From contig NZ_LT670847.1 in assembly GCF_900142895.1 (NCBI RefSeq), positions 744,001-808,000 of the forward strand: 64,000 bases of DNA, in the 5' to 3' direction. Positions within the stretch are counted from its first letter, which is position 1. Every line of letters begins with the position of its first letter. The notes beneath the pieces were generated by a model that had not been told where the DNA came from, did no database searches, and worked only from the letters and a program-made list of their open reading frames with translations. The stretch is from Vreelandella subglaciescola. GTDB lineage: Bacteria > Pseudomonadota > Gammaproteobacteria > Pseudomonadales > Halomonadaceae. This document shows, one piece after another, positions 1-8,794 of the stretch. The translations under genes and the position numbers were made by a program.

Positions 1-281
1 AAGACGCCAACTGGGCCGCCTTCGGCATCGGCCGCCACCAGATGCCCATGGTCGCCCAAGCCATGCTGCTCGGTGGCCACGCTCGGGTCGGCCTGGAGGA
101 CAATCTCATGCTCAAGAAAGGCGAGTTAGCCACCAACGGCGGTCTGGTCGAGAAAGCCGGCGGCATCATCGAATCGCTCGGCGGCCGCGTCATGACGCCG
201 GCCGAAACCCGCGCGCATCTCAAGCTGCGCGACCCGAACACCGGCCTGACCGTCGACACAGCCGCAGGAGGTGACGCATGA
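1..281 (+). CDS. cdhC: 3-keto acid cleavage enzyme (BKACE/DUF849), C-terminal part; carnitine catabolism
   Basis: Only the last 92 or so residues are in the window; the gene starts before base 1 (frame from base 3). The reading frame has the BKACE tail pattern [12 protein letters not shown], then [11 protein letters not shown] and the [13 protein letters not shown] segment. In this family a Zn-dependent enzyme condenses a beta-keto acid with acetyl-CoA; in carnitine catabolism the substrate is dehydrocarnitine, giving acetoacetate and betainyl-CoA. The stop overlaps the start of the carnitine dehydrogenase gene (ATGA), so the two are translationally coupled. Placement next to carnitine dehydrogenase, a thioesterase and a CdhR-type regulator supports the carnitine assignment over other BKACE substrates. 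Confidence 0.85.
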   Translation, partial: DANWAAFGIGRHQMPMVAQAMLLGGHARVGLEDNLMLKKGELATNGGLVEKAGGIIESLGGRVMTPAETRAHLKLRDPNTGLTVDTAAGGDA

Positions 282-1234
282 GCCAGCAATTAACCGTCAT
301 CGGCACCGGCGTCATCGGCAACGGCTGGATCGCCCGGGCGCTGGCCCAAGGCTGGGACGTGGTCGCCTTCGATCCGGCCGAAGGCGCTGAGGCACGCACT
401 CGAACTTTCGTCAAAAGTGCCTGGCCGTCGCTTGAAAAGCGGGGGCTGGCCGAGAGCGCCGACCCTGCGCGGCTGACCTTCGTTGACAGCCTGGAGGCGG
501 CCGTCGAGGGCGCCGACCTGATCCAGGAAAACGTCCCCGAGCGCCTTGAACTCAAGCGCGAGATTTTGGCCAAGCTGGACGCCGTCGCCGCACCGAGCGC
601 GATCATCGGCTCGTCCACTTCGGGTTTTAAGCCGAGCGACCTGCAGCAGGACTGCACCCATGAGCCGGGGCGCGTGATCGTCGCCCATCCCTTCAATCCG
701 GTCTATCTGCTGCCGCTGGTGGAGCTGGTGGGCGGTGAAGCCACCAGCACCGAACACACTGGCATCGCCCAGAAACTCTACCAGTCCCTGGCCATGCGGC
801 CACTGATCGTGCGTCGTGAAATCGAAGGGCATATCGCCGACCGGCTGATGGAGGCGCTGTGGCGCGAGGCCTTGCACCTAGTCAATGACGGCGTGGCCAC
901 CACCGAGGAGATAGACGCCGCCGTGGTCTACGGCTGTGGCTTGCGCTGGTCACTGATGGGCACCTTCCTGACCTTCCACCTGGCCGGTGGCGAGCCAGGC
1001 ATGCGCCATATGCTCGAGCAGTTCGGACCGGCACTGAAGCTGCCATGGACCAAGCTCGAGGCGCCGGAGCTCACCGATGAACTGATCGACAAGGTCGTCG
1101 AAGGCTGCGAATTCCAGGCCGCTGGCCGGCCCGTCGCCGAGCTCGATCGGCGCCGCGATGATTTCCTGGTCGAGCTGCTCGACCTGGTGCAGAAGTATTG
1201 GCCCGAGGCCGAAGGCCTCGAGGGGCGCATTTGA
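278..1234 (+). CDS. cdhA: L-carnitine dehydrogenase
   Basis: A 318-residue member of the 3-hydroxyacyl-CoA dehydrogenase superfamily; it oxidises L-carnitine to 3-dehydrocarnitine with NAD+. The N-terminal Rossmann motif is visible as [11 protein letters not shown] (about residues 7-17). The segment [18 protein letters not shown] carries the catalytic His near residue 137, and the C-terminal helical domain follows ([10 protein letters not shown]). Length fits single-domain carnitine dehydrogenases, without the fused thioesterase seen in some. Start at 278 overlaps the upstream stop by 4 nt, and the stop overlaps the next start by 1 nt, so cdhC-cdhA-cdhB form a tight operon. Family call is strong; substrate rests on context. 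Confidence 0.9.
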   Translation: MSQQLTVIGTGVIGNGWIARALAQGWDVVAFDPAEGAEARTRTFVKSAWPSLEKRGLAESADPARLTFVDSLEAAVEGADLIQENVPERLELKREILAKLDAVAAPSAIIGSSTSGFKPSDLQQDCTHEPGRVIVAHPFNPVYLLPLVELVGGEATSTEHTGIAQKLYQSLAMRPLIVRREIEGHIADRLMEALWREALHLVNDGVATTEEIDAAVVYGCGLRWSLMGTFLTFHLAGGEPGMRHMLEQFGPALKLPWTKLEAPELTDELIDKVVEGCEFQAAGRPVAELDRRRDDFLVELLDLVQKYWPEAEGLEGRI

Positions 1235-1695
1235 TGGCATTACTCGAGACCTGCGTCGCCCCGGAATGGGTCGACTACAATGGCCACATGAACGACGCCG
1301 AATACGCCCGTGTCTTCTCCCAGGGCGTGGAAGCACTGATGACCGCCATCGGCCTCGACGAGGCCGGTTGTCGGCAGCATGGCTATACCATCTACACCCT
1401 AGAGACCCACCTTTGCTATCGTCGCGAGGCTCACGAGGGTCAACCGCTCAACGTCGAGGCAACGGTGCTCGACCGCGACGCTAAACGGCTGCATGTATTT
1501 TTCGAAATGCGTGATGCCGAGCGCAATCTGCTGGCCACCAGCGAGCAGATGCTAATGGGCATCGACAGCGAGGCCGGCCGGCCAGCGCCCTTCCCGGCGT
1601 CGGTCGAGGCAGCCATTAGTACGCTGCCGAGTCTCGCCGCCGATGCCTGGCCGCCACTAGCCGGGCGCCGCATTGGACTGCCGAATCGGCGCTGA
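1234..1695 (+). CDS. cdhB: Hotdog-fold thioesterase, probable betainyl-CoA thioesterase
   Basis: A 153-residue hotdog protein starting in the TGATG overlap with the dehydrogenase stop; a longer in-frame start at 1198 would lie inside the upstream gene and is less likely. The motif VDYNGHMNDAEYARVF near the N-terminus is the 4-hydroxybenzoyl-CoA-thioesterase type signature. In the carnitine operon this enzyme hydrolyses betainyl-CoA to glycine betaine and CoA. It is the last gene of the operon; the convergent cdhR gene ends 56 bp downstream. Confidence 0.85.
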   Translation: MALLETCVAPEWVDYNGHMNDAEYARVFSQGVEALMTAIGLDEAGCRQHGYTIYTLETHLCYRREAHEGQPLNVEATVLDRDAKRLHVFFEMRDAERNLLATSEQMLMGIDSEAGRPAPFPASVEAAISTLPSLAADAWPPLAGRRIGLPNRR

Positions 1696-1750
1696 CGCAG
1701 CGTGTGGGCGGTAGATAGATGACTCGCTTACCTTATCACCCGGCATTTGT

Positions 1751-2713
1751 TCAGATCGATCGAGCCTGCCTGGGCGAGCAACGGTAGCGCTGGCGGAAAG
1801 CCCTGGAGAAGCTGGAGCTCGACGCGAAGCCGCAAGCCAGGCCCACCACCAGCACATCAAGATCGGTTTCTGTTAACAGGTAGTGCGCTCGCTGCAGGCG
1901 CAGGTCCAGATACCAGTCGCGAGGCGAACGGCCTAACTCGTGCTCAAAAATACGTTGCAACTGGCGCAGCGAGACCCCGCTGCGCCGTGCAATGTCGGCC
2001 AGCGCGAGCGGCGTTTCCAAATGACGTTCCATCAGATCAACAGCCTCCACCAGCCGAGCGTTGTGGGTATCAAGCCGTCGTGCCAATGTCATACGCTGCT
2101 GATCGTGACGCGTACGCATGCGCTCATGAACCAGCTGTTCAGAGACATCGATGGCTAAACGCTGTCCATGGCGACGGGCGATTACGTCTAGCGCCATGTC
2201 CATGGCTGCTGCGCCCCCAGCACATGAGAAACGCCGCGCCCCGAGTTCAAAAAGTTCGTTTGAGGTGGCGATCGCCGGAAAGCGTTCTTTAAAAGACGGC
2301 AAACTCTCCCAATGTAGGGTGACGCGCTCGCCGTTCAACAGCCCCGCCTCAGCCAGCAGGAAACAACCGGTATCGAGCCCGCCCAGCACACAGCCGGCAG
2401 CGGACATCCGGTGCAGCCAGCGCATCAGGGAACGGCTCAGATAACGTTCGGGATCGAAGCCACTGCATAGGGCCAACGACGGCAGATAATGCACCGCTTC
2501 GATGGACTGATCGGCAAGCAGTGTCATACCGTTGGACGCGGTCACAGGACTTCCGTCCTCGGTGATCAGCATCCACTCAAAGAGCGGTCGGCCACTGATA
2601 CGGTTGGCGATTCGCAGCGGCTCGACAGCCGAGAAAAAAGCCATCATCGAGAAGCGTGGCAATAACAGGAAACCGATTAGCTCGGGAGTCGGACCGGAGT
2701 AGTTGAGGCGCAT
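1751..2713 (-). CDS. cdhR: AraC/GlxA-type regulator of carnitine catabolism
   Basis: A 320-residue two-domain regulator: an N-terminal DJ-1/PfpI (class I amidotransferase-like) domain (about 10-170, with the LGGLDTGCFLLAEAG nucleophile-elbow region) and a C-terminal AraC helix-turn-helix domain (about 215-320, ADIARRSGVSLRQLQRIF then the second HTH and the GFASSSSFSRAFR motif). This architecture is that of CdhR, the carnitine-responsive activator, and its relatives GbdR and SouR. It is convergent with the cdh genes and divergent from caiX, with a 210-bp shared upstream region that contains a perfect hairpin. Inference: it activates caiX and the cdh genes in response to carnitine. Confidence 0.87.
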   Translation of the reverse strand: MRLNYSGPTPELIGFLLLPRFSMMAFFSAVEPLRIANRISGRPLFEWMLITEDGSPVTASNGMTLLADQSIEAVHYLPSLALCSGFDPERYLSRSLMRWLHRMSAAGCVLGGLDTGCFLLAEAGLLNGERVTLHWESLPSFKERFPAIATSNELFELGARRFSCAGGAAAMDMALDVIARRHGQRLAIDVSEQLVHERMRTRHDQQRMTLARRLDTHNARLVEAVDLMERHLETPLALADIARRSGVSLRQLQRIFEHELGRSPRDWYLDLRLQRAHYLLTETDLDVLVVGLACGFASSSSFSRAFRQRYRCSPRQARSI

Positions 2714-2735
2714 GGGACAAAATGTCAGAAAGGAT

Positions 2736-2762
2736 GCGAGGCGGCCATGATGGCCGCCTCGC
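2736..2762. promoter_or_regulatory. Perfect 11-bp inverted repeat between cdhR and caiX
   Basis: GCGAGGCGGCC, five-base loop ATGAT, GGCCGCCTCGC. It starts 23 bp upstream of the cdhR ATG. There is no T-tract on either side, so it is not a classical terminator. It could be a 5'-UTR hairpin of cdhR, an operator, or a transcription barrier between the divergent promoters. Confidence 0.5.
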
Positions 2763-2923
2763 AGCGCCTAAACAAGGAAAGGATTCCAACAATATCATGT
2801 TGCTCTTTTTTTCCTGAATTCAACCCATCATCCAAACCCTACAGCTGGCATGTGAGCCACTCATGGCATGTTTGAACGGCTTCATGCAAGGTAGAAACTG
2901 TATTTATCGACGAGAGGAACCCT

Positions 2924-3892
2924 ATGATTGCAACATTCACGAAACGACGCTGGTTAATGGCAGGTGCACTGTCTACCGGTCTGTTTGCCCTATTCACCCT
3001 CCCCACCGCACAGGCCGCACCGTCCGAGCAGCCTACGCTCGACGAAATCCGTTTCGGTGTGCCGCCCTGGCCGGGCATCACGGTCAAGAGCGAAGTCGCC
3101 AGTCAGCTGCTCGAGACACTCGGCTATAGCACTCGGCAGCGTCAACTGGCGGTCAGCGTAATCCTCAATGCCATATCTGAGGGTGGTCTCGAGGTTTATC
3201 TTGCTGGCTGGTATCCGCAGGAAGCAGATATGCTGGCACCGCTACTTGAGGATGGCACGATCATTGAAATCGTCGACAACGTGCCCTCGGCGCTTACGGG
3301 CATCGCCGTCACCGACGATGCCTGGCAGGCTGGCGTGCGCAGCATTACCGATCTGGACAAGCACGCCGATCGCTTTGATAGCCGCATCTACGGTATCGAG
3401 GCCGGCTCGGGGATCAACGATGCCGTACTCAGCGTCATCGACGATGATCTGTTCGGTCTTGGCGATTGGCAACTGCAAGAGTCCAGCAGCCCCGCGATGC
3501 TCGCCCAGGTGGGCCAGCAGATCGAAGCAGGCGAGTGGGCAGCCTTCATCGGCTGGCGGCCGCACTGGATGAACGTCACCTACGACATGCACTACTTGAA
3601 GGACTCTGACGACTCTGGCGCAGCCGAGCTCGAGGGCCGTGTCGCGACGGTTGTACGTTCCGATCTTGCTGAGCTGGACCCCAACGTCGCACATTTCTTC
3701 AAGCAATTCGTAGTGGGTAGCGAGATCCAGAGTGAGTGGGTCAACGCTTACTCTCGTGATGAACGCGCGGCCGATGAAGTCGCCAGCGAGTGGATCGCCG
3801 AGCACCAGGACACCGTCGCCGAGTGGCTCGACGGCGTCACGACCCGGGATGGAACTCCCGCCATGGAGGCGATGCGCGCCCAACTGCAGTGA
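2924..3892 (+). CDS. caiX: Carnitine/betaine-type periplasmic substrate-binding protein
   Basis: A 322-residue OpuAC-family binding protein. The signal peptide runs from MIATFTKRRW to the TAQA|AP cleavage region near residue 31. The mature part has the family's PPWPGITVKSEVASQLLE segment, the YLAGWYPQE region and IGWRPHWMN, whose tryptophans usually form the quaternary-amine cage. An RBS-like GAGAGGAA lies 6 nt before the ATG. There is no adjacent permease or ATPase, as for CaiX, which uses a shared core transporter (established for Pseudomonas aeruginosa). Position, divergent from cdhR, supports carnitine as ligand. Confidence 0.88.
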   Translation: MIATFTKRRWLMAGALSTGLFALFTLPTAQAAPSEQPTLDEIRFGVPPWPGITVKSEVASQLLETLGYSTRQRQLAVSVILNAISEGGLEVYLAGWYPQEADMLAPLLEDGTIIEIVDNVPSALTGIAVTDDAWQAGVRSITDLDKHADRFDSRIYGIEAGSGINDAVLSVIDDDLFGLGDWQLQESSSPAMLAQVGQQIEAGEWAAFIGWRPHWMNVTYDMHYLKDSDDSGAAELEGRVATVVRSDLAELDPNVAHFFKQFVVGSEIQSEWVNAYSRDERAADEVASEWIAEHQDTVAEWLDGVTTRDGTPAMEAMRAQLQ

Positions 3893-3900
3893 GCCTCCGG

Positions 3901-3923
3901 CTTGGCACCTCTCCGGTGCCAAG
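3901..3923 (+). terminator. Hairpin after caiX
   Basis: Perfect 9-bp stem CTTGGCACC / GGTGCCAAG with a TCTCC loop, 8 nt after the caiX stop. It is followed only by CCCATTAATT rather than a long T run, so termination may be weak. Confidence 0.55.
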
Positions 3924-4017
3924 CCCATTAATTGCACACGCCTGCACACCTGAGCAGGTCAGAATCGCCTCCTCTTTTCCCGGAGTAAGCGACCTTCGAA
4001 CCGCCTTCTGCTGCTTA

Positions 4018-4074
4018 TTCAAGCAGTATCTTTACAGTGGAATCCAGTACGTCACACCAGCTGATGGAAAATGT
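4018..4074 (+). pseudogene. Relic of an IS3-family transposase (OrfB C-terminal motif)
   Basis: A short open stretch reads FKQYLYSGIQYVTPADGK. The same place in the complete IS3 transposase at 14729-15784 reads NKQHLHSGINFVTPADRH, so 12 of 15 positions in the core match. There is no remaining start, and no flanking homology is visible. It lies next to the epmA relic, suggesting an old IS-mediated rearrangement here. The rest of 3930-4373 holds no intact gene. Confidence 0.45.
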
Positions 4075-4106
4075 CGCAACGAGAATCACAACAGCACCGC
4101 CCAACC

Positions 4107-4223
4107 ATTCCTAGTGCTACCCGCTGCTGCTGGTAGGCTGTGTTCAAGGGCGGCCACTAGCCGCGTGTCCATGCCGACCTCAACAAAGCCTAACCGGCGG
4201 CGTTCGGCGTTGTCGGCATCACT
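4107..4223 (-). pseudogene. Degenerate fragment of an epmA copy (C-terminal region)
   Basis: The reverse strand reads NAERRRLGFVEVGMDTRLVAALEH, against NAERREVGFNEVDVDTRLVAALEH in the intact epmA at 58028-59020. Nucleotide similarity to 58105-58222 is clear across about 115 bp and stops abruptly on both sides. The AMP-binding tail (ALGIDRL) is lost by frameshift. This is a non-functional duplicate; a second piece of the same gene's 3' end lies at 8077-8106. Confidence 0.7.
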
Positions 4224-4373
4224 GTACTGACCGCATACGTCATACTGGCCGGATTGGCGTTTGACCGCTTTGTGGCACACGCTGCAACACAGGACTCGGA
4301 CCCGCCGTGCTCATGGCGAGAGCTGCACACAATGCCCTGATACGTCAAGCGCCCAGGCGCAGGAAGGTGAGGA

Positions 4374-5753
4374 ATGAGTATAGCCAAGGCTGTTTGCGGC
4401 GCACAGCGTGCGTTTTTTTCCCGACCCGCCGGACACCTATTCTGGCTGCTGGTAGTGATGGCGTTGACCGGCTGTGCCCTGCAGCCGCAAGCACCGGCGC
4501 TAGACCATGCCGCAGCGGCCGAGTCGATTCGTGCGCACTACGAAGTAGCGCTTTCCGACTTGCCACAGAGCAAACAGCGCCACTATGCCCAGCGACTCTA
4601 CCGGGTGACCGGAGACGCCCGTTATCTCCCGCTTAACCGCGCCTATGGTCAACGCCTGGTAAGCCAGCTCAACGAAGAAATCGAAGCGCTGGGCACGCCG
4701 GGCTATGCAAAACGCCAGGCGCGTGAGGCGGTAGAAAACTACTCCACGAGCAGCAAAAAGCATCGGCGACGCAAGCGTATGCTTGCCGAGTGGGGAGAGA
4801 TAGTTTATGCCAAAAGCCTGGCCTTCGACCTGACCCAGATGAAGCACTATGGCTTATTGAACGAACGCGAGCTGCCTAGCTACCAACGGGCACTCGACTA
4901 CCTGGCCGACGTCGATTTTCGCCCCTTCCTGCTCGACCCCGACGTCATGGCGGTGTATGCAGCCCAGGTGGCCAACCTGACGTTTTACCTCGATGAGCTG
5001 GGCGTTACCGATCTGCGTCAAGAAGTGATAATGGCCTTTCGTCAGCAGTACCCGCCGGCGCGCGATGCAATGCTCTCGAACGCCGAGTACCGCAACAAGA
5101 TTTATGGCATGACTCACTTCGTCATCGCCGCCAGTAACTATTATCAGAAGCCAGTGGCCGCCCAGCAGTTCCGCTGGGTGTTCGACGAATTTGCCGCCAG
5201 TCTGGAGCAGATTCTGGCGCGCACCAAAGCAGATATCTACACGGAGGTAGGGATCAGCTTTCTACTGGCCGGCGAGTCGTCTCATCCGGCCGTGACGCAC
5301 CTACGCGATGCGCTGCTGAAGGCCTACGACCCCGCAGCACGGATGATTCCTTCAGAGCATGGCGATACCGAGCTGGCCAAGGGAGAACATCGCAACGTGC
5401 TGGCCATCATGCTGTTTGACTGGCCCGACAGGCTATACCCGGGACCCTTCGTCAACGACCTACTTGATAAAGTTATCGCGCAGCAGCGAGACAACTTCCT
5501 TGCTGCGCCCGTCCAGCACGGCTTTGAGGCCAAACATCGCCGTCGAGGCGACCTGAGACGCCTCGATCTTGGGCGGCATCACCAGCTCGACCCGGTTGAC
5601 GCGCACGTCCAGCAGCGCAGGGCCGCTGGCGGCGAGCCACTGACGCATGGCGTCGTCCAGCTGGTCCAGAGAATCCACGCGCCAGCCGGGCATACCGCAG
5701 GCCTCGGCCAAGCGCGAGAAATCAGGGTTTTGCAGTTCAGTGAAGGTATCTAG
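4374..5753 (+). CDS. DUF3541-like lipoprotein, C-terminus probably replaced by antisense poxB sequence
   Basis: A 459-residue ORF with an RBS (AAGGTGAGG) just before the ATG and a lipoprotein signal ending MALTGC (Cys about residue 34). The body is helical, with no enzyme motif I can name; it resembles proteins carrying DUF3541 (from memory, moderate confidence). The last 98 or so residues are antisense to the end of poxB: the ORF runs 294 bp past the poxB stop and turns low-complexity, Arg/His-rich. The native end was probably lost near 5455, so this gene is likely truncated at a junction, or the true stop is missing. No function assigned. Confidence 0.6.
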   Translation: MSIAKAVCGAQRAFFSRPAGHLFWLLVVMALTGCALQPQAPALDHAAAAESIRAHYEVALSDLPQSKQRHYAQRLYRVTGDARYLPLNRAYGQRLVSQLNEEIEALGTPGYAKRQAREAVENYSTSSKKHRRRKRMLAEWGEIVYAKSLAFDLTQMKHYGLLNERELPSYQRALDYLADVDFRPFLLDPDVMAVYAAQVANLTFYLDELGVTDLRQEVIMAFRQQYPPARDAMLSNAEYRNKIYGMTHFVIAASNYYQKPVAAQQFRWVFDEFAASLEQILARTKADIYTEVGISFLLAGESSHPAVTHLRDALLKAYDPAARMIPSEHGDTELAKGEHRNVLAIMLFDWPDRLYPGPFVNDLLDKVIAQQRDNFLAAPVQHGFEAKHRRRGDLRRLDLGRHHQLDPVDAHVQQRRAAGGEPLTHGVVQLVQRIHAPAGHTAGLGQAREIRVLQFSEGI

Positions 5754-7175
5754 CAGGCCTTCCACTCGCTGCTCCATCTCGACAAACCCCAGCGCACCGT
5801 TATTGAACACTAAAAGCTTCACCGGCAGCTGCTCTTGCACCAGCGTCAGCAAGTCTCCCATCAGCATGGTCATGCCGCCGTCACCGCACATGGCAATCAC
5901 CTGGCGCTCGGGATAGGCCGCCGCCATGCCCATGGCCTGCGGGTAGGCATTAGCCATGGTGCCGTGCATCAGCGAGGTCAGCAGCTTACGCTGGCCATTG
6001 GCGGTGATGTGGCGCAATAGCCATGCCATGGGCGAGCCGCCATCGCCGGTAAAAATCGCGTCGTCATCGGCCATCCGGTCAAGCATTTGCGTCAATGTCT
6101 GCGGGTGAATCAGCGCCGGATCGTCGCTTTCAGCGGAAGCCGCGTAGCTTTCGCAATCTTTTTTCCAGCGTTCCAGCGCTTTATCCAGATGCTTGGTATC
6201 ACGCTTTTCGGCGATCTTGGGCAACAGCGCTTCAATGGTATCGCCCACGTCACCGACCAGCCCCATGCGCACGGGCGAGCGCCGTCCGATATGCGCCGCA
6301 TCACGGTCGATCTGGATGACGTGTTTGCCCTCGGGGTAAAACTGCGTCCAGGCAAAATCGGTGCCCAGGCAGAGCATGATATCGGCGCGATCGGTGGCCT
6401 CCACGCCGGCCCGGTTACCCAGAATCCCGGTCATACCGACGTTGAACGGGTTATTCGGTTCCAGATACTCCTTGGCCCGGCTGGAATGCACCACGGGCGC
6501 ATTGAGCACTTTGGCAAGCTCGACCACTTGCGGCGCCGAGTGGCGAGCGCCAATGCCGGCATATAACGTGACCGTGCCGGCGTCATTCAGCGCCTGTGCC
6601 AACGCCTCGAGCTCGGCCTCTGCCGGGCGAATGACCGGCGCCGGGCGATGGACGCCCCACGCCAGCGTATCGTCGACGGTCTGTTCGAACATATCACCGT
6701 TGACGATAACCACCGCGACCCCGCCTTTGTTCAGCGCGGCCTGGGCGGCCATGGCGGTAATACGACGCGCCTGATCGGGGTGGCTGATGTATTCACAAAA
6801 AACGCTGGCCTGCTCATACACCTTGCGCTGATCCACCGCCTGGGGGAAACCCAGCCCGGCCTCGGCCCGCGCCACGTCCGAGGCAACCAGCAGCAGCGGC
6901 GCGCCGTTGCGGTGGCTTTCAAAAATACCGTTGACAAAATGCAGGCTGCCCGGCCCGCAGGTGCCGGCGCAGACCGCCAGCTCGCCGGTCGCAAAGGCTT
7001 CAGCACCGGCGGCCAGGGCCCCGGCTTCTTCGTGGCGCACGTGCATCCAGCGCAGGTCGGAGAGACGTATCGCATCGGTGAAGTGGTTGATGGTATCGCC
7101 CACAATGCCCCAGCAACGCTTAGCGCCGGCGCTGACCAGCGTATCGACCATGATTTCAGCGACGTTTTTCGCCAT
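5460..7175 (-). CDS. poxB: Thiamine-diphosphate-dependent pyruvate dehydrogenase (quinone), PoxB type
   Basis: A 571-residue TPP enzyme. The N-terminal PYR domain carries the catalytic Glu in VRHEEAGALAAGAEAFATG (about residues 46-64), a central FAD/DHAP-type domain follows, then the C-terminal PP domain with CGDGGMTMLMGDLL and, after the usual spacing, FNNGALGF. PoxB oxidatively decarboxylates pyruvate to acetate and CO2, passing electrons to ubiquinone at the membrane. The C-terminus RDNFIK looks natural. Good RBS AGGAG before the ATG. Acetolactate synthase is an alternative, but overall spacing and the tail favour PoxB. The gene tails into the truncated lipoprotein gene. Confidence 0.85.
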   Translation of the reverse strand: MAKNVAEIMVDTLVSAGAKRCWGIVGDTINHFTDAIRLSDLRWMHVRHEEAGALAAGAEAFATGELAVCAGTCGPGSLHFVNGIFESHRNGAPLLLVASDVARAEAGLGFPQAVDQRKVYEQASVFCEYISHPDQARRITAMAAQAALNKGGVAVVIVNGDMFEQTVDDTLAWGVHRPAPVIRPAEAELEALAQALNDAGTVTLYAGIGARHSAPQVVELAKVLNAPVVHSSRAKEYLEPNNPFNVGMTGILGNRAGVEATDRADIMLCLGTDFAWTQFYPEGKHVIQIDRDAAHIGRRSPVRMGLVGDVGDTIEALLPKIAEKRDTKHLDKALERWKKDCESYAASAESDDPALIHPQTLTQMLDRMADDDAIFTGDGGSPMAWLLRHITANGQRKLLTSLMHGTMANAYPQAMGMAAAYPERQVIAMCGDGGMTMLMGDLLTLVQEQLPVKLLVFNNGALGFVEMEQRVEGLLDTFTELQNPDFSRLAEACGMPGWRVDSLDQLDDAMRQWLAASGPALLDVRVNRVELVMPPKIEASQVASTAMFGLKAVLDGRSKEVVSLLRDNFIK

Positions 7176-7287
7176 ACCTGTTTCTCCTTGTGTCGATGAT
7201 GCGCCTGCGGGGCGTGCCCAAGGGCGGCTAACAGCCTACCTTATACAGCGGCACGCTTTCAGCGAACCTTGCCGCCGCCGATGTCAG

Positions 7288-7980
7288 TTACATTTTTTCT
7301 TTGACGCCCATACGGATCAGCCACCAGTTCATGGGGCAGGCGGTAATAAAACCGGCAATCATCGCGAACTGCATGGTGAACCAGAAAACGGGAGAGGAGA
7401 CATCCGGCTCGGTCCCGAACAGCGGGCGATAAATGGCAAAAACGGCAACCGCCATGGTGCCATACATGCCCAGCTGCCAGCTCACCAGCGACAGCGTATC
7501 GGCCTTTATCGCGGCCTTCAGCCCTGCTAACGGACGCAGATTGCGCATGGGCGCAATGGCAAAGTATTGAAAAACGATGCCGATACCGAAGGCCAGGATG
7601 AAATCCAGAATCCAGACCGCGAACATCTGCTCGGGGAAAATATCCGGCCAGCCCAGCGGCACCAGAATGGCCGGCAGCAAAAACGCCAGCGGCTCGCCCA
7701 GCATGTCGCCCAGCGTACAACCCGAACCGCAGTGCAGCGTGCCCTTGGCCACGGCGATGGGCAAAGGTGTATCTCCGTGCTGGTGCCCACCGCTTGCCCG
7801 GCCATGCCGCAGATAAAACCACAACAGCGGCACCGAGCCGAACAGCGCACACAGCGGCCACACCAGGCCCATGATGGCCATGTGCTGCGGGTGGCGCCGG
7901 CAATCCACTGCGATCCAGAGCGCGATGGCCACCGCCACCAACAGCGATATGACCGATAGCGTTAATAGCCAAGCGGGCAT
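7288..7980 (-). CDS. DUF4396 integral membrane protein
   Basis: A 230-residue protein with about six hydrophobic segments. Conserved-looking features are CRRHPQHMAIMGLVWPLCALFG near the N-terminus, the Cys pair in GTLHCGSGCTLGD and the C-terminal CPMNWWLIRMG. This pattern matches DUF4396 proteins, whose role is unknown; the HCGSGC motif suggests metal or heme contact (inference). RBS GAGGTG before the ATG. It is upstream of poxB on the same strand with a 112-bp gap, so co-transcription is possible but not certain. Confidence 0.75.
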   Translation of the reverse strand: MPAWLLTLSVISLLVAVAIALWIAVDCRRHPQHMAIMGLVWPLCALFGSVPLLWFYLRHGRASGGHQHGDTPLPIAVAKGTLHCGSGCTLGDMLGEPLAFLLPAILVPLGWPDIFPEQMFAVWILDFILAFGIGIVFQYFAIAPMRNLRPLAGLKAAIKADTLSLVSWQLGMYGTMAVAVFAIYRPLFGTEPDVSSPVFWFTMQFAMIAGFITACPMNWWLIRMGVKEKM

Positions 7981-8076
7981 GCTTCACCTCACGATGTTGC
8001 AGTACAGGAAGAATTGTCTTGCCGCAGGCGCGGCTTACGCGTCTTTTTTCTTCCCCTACAGCGCCATCTTCCGCTC

Positions 8077-8106
8077 AACACCTAGGCGTATCAAAGCTAA
8101 TGACTG
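8077..8106 (-). pseudogene. Relic of the last codons of epmA
   Basis: The reverse strand encodes VISFDTPRC followed by TGA; intact epmA ends VISFDTTRC and TGA at 58028. About 28 of 31 bases match. With the fragment at 4107-4223 it shows that a second epmA 3' region once lay here and was split up. Confidence 0.6.
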
Positions 8107-8249
8107 CGGCAAGGCTGACATATCCCCTAGCACGGCGCCATTAGCCGAGTACGTGCTCAAATTGTCCGGCTTTCAGTGGCCGGGCGCCGAGCCACCACGG
8201 CAGGGGAAGTGGCGTTATTCATGGGGTTAGGCTTCGTGGGCGGCGCGGA

Positions 8250-8279
8250 CTGTCCGGCTTTTGGTTAAAAGACGGACAG
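8250..8279. terminator. Strong hairpin, possible terminator
   Basis: 13-bp arms CTGTCCGGCTTTT / AAAAGACGGACAG with one mismatch and a GGTT loop, followed by TTTG on the + strand. No gene ends immediately upstream on either strand. Confidence 0.4.
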
Positions 8280-8513
8280 TTTGTCCATCGTTTTGGGCAT
8301 TGCCAACCACGAGGGTTTTTACGCAATGTCTGTACGCGAAAACGGCGAAACCTGGCCACCAGCCTCTGGTGGCCATGACGTAAATAAAACGACCGATTGG
8401 CAGCCCCAGCATTACTGGATTCCTTCATCGCGCTGGTTTCAATGTATGGTAGTAGCGCGAAGGTGCGCCAAATCCGGCCTTCGCAGTTAGTGTACTTTAT
8501 ATAGGAGAAGTCT

Positions 8514-8735
8514 ATGCAAGACATAAGACGTCTTGAGGTTGGCATGACCACAAAGATTGACACTGATCAGGTGAAGGAGCCTGAGGTGGGCAGGGAATAT
8601 GTCCGAGGGCTCGATTCCAATAGTTGGCTCCTATTTACCAAAGACATGGCCGATGACAGCCCAGCTGTTGTTCGTATTGATAGTATCGACGGCGATGTGT
8701 GCCACTGCACGGTCACAAGAAAGCCAAATCGATAG
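8514..8735 (+). CDS. Small hypothetical protein
   Basis: A 73-residue ORF with a good RBS (AGGAGA) 8 nt before the ATG. Soluble and acidic-polar, no signal peptide or membrane segment, with a Cys-x-Cys-like CHC near the C-terminus. I do not recognise a family. It precedes the DsrE-like gene by 59 bp on the same strand. Confidence 0.5.
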   Translation: MQDIRRLEVGMTTKIDTDQVKEPEVGREYVRGLDSNSWLLFTKDMADDSPAVVRIDSIDGDVCHCTVTRKPNR

Positions 8736-8794
8736 CAGCGCTTATCATAATTCTTTATGAATCAATATTTATCCGTCGAGAGAGGAGGTTTGAA

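Larger units (their letters stand above)
7981..8513. other. Gene-free stretch with an epmA relic and a hairpin
   Basis: No supported coding region. It contains a 30-bp match to the 3' end of epmA (8077-8106), two copies of TGTCCGGCTTT (near 8163 and 8251) and a strong hairpin at 8250-8279. The remaining open frames are short and have no recognisable protein. Confidence 0.5.

Noticed and set aside
7259..7987. Alternative 242-codon frame over the DUF4396 gene
   Set aside because: Lacks hydrophobic segments in order; the other frame matches DUF4396.
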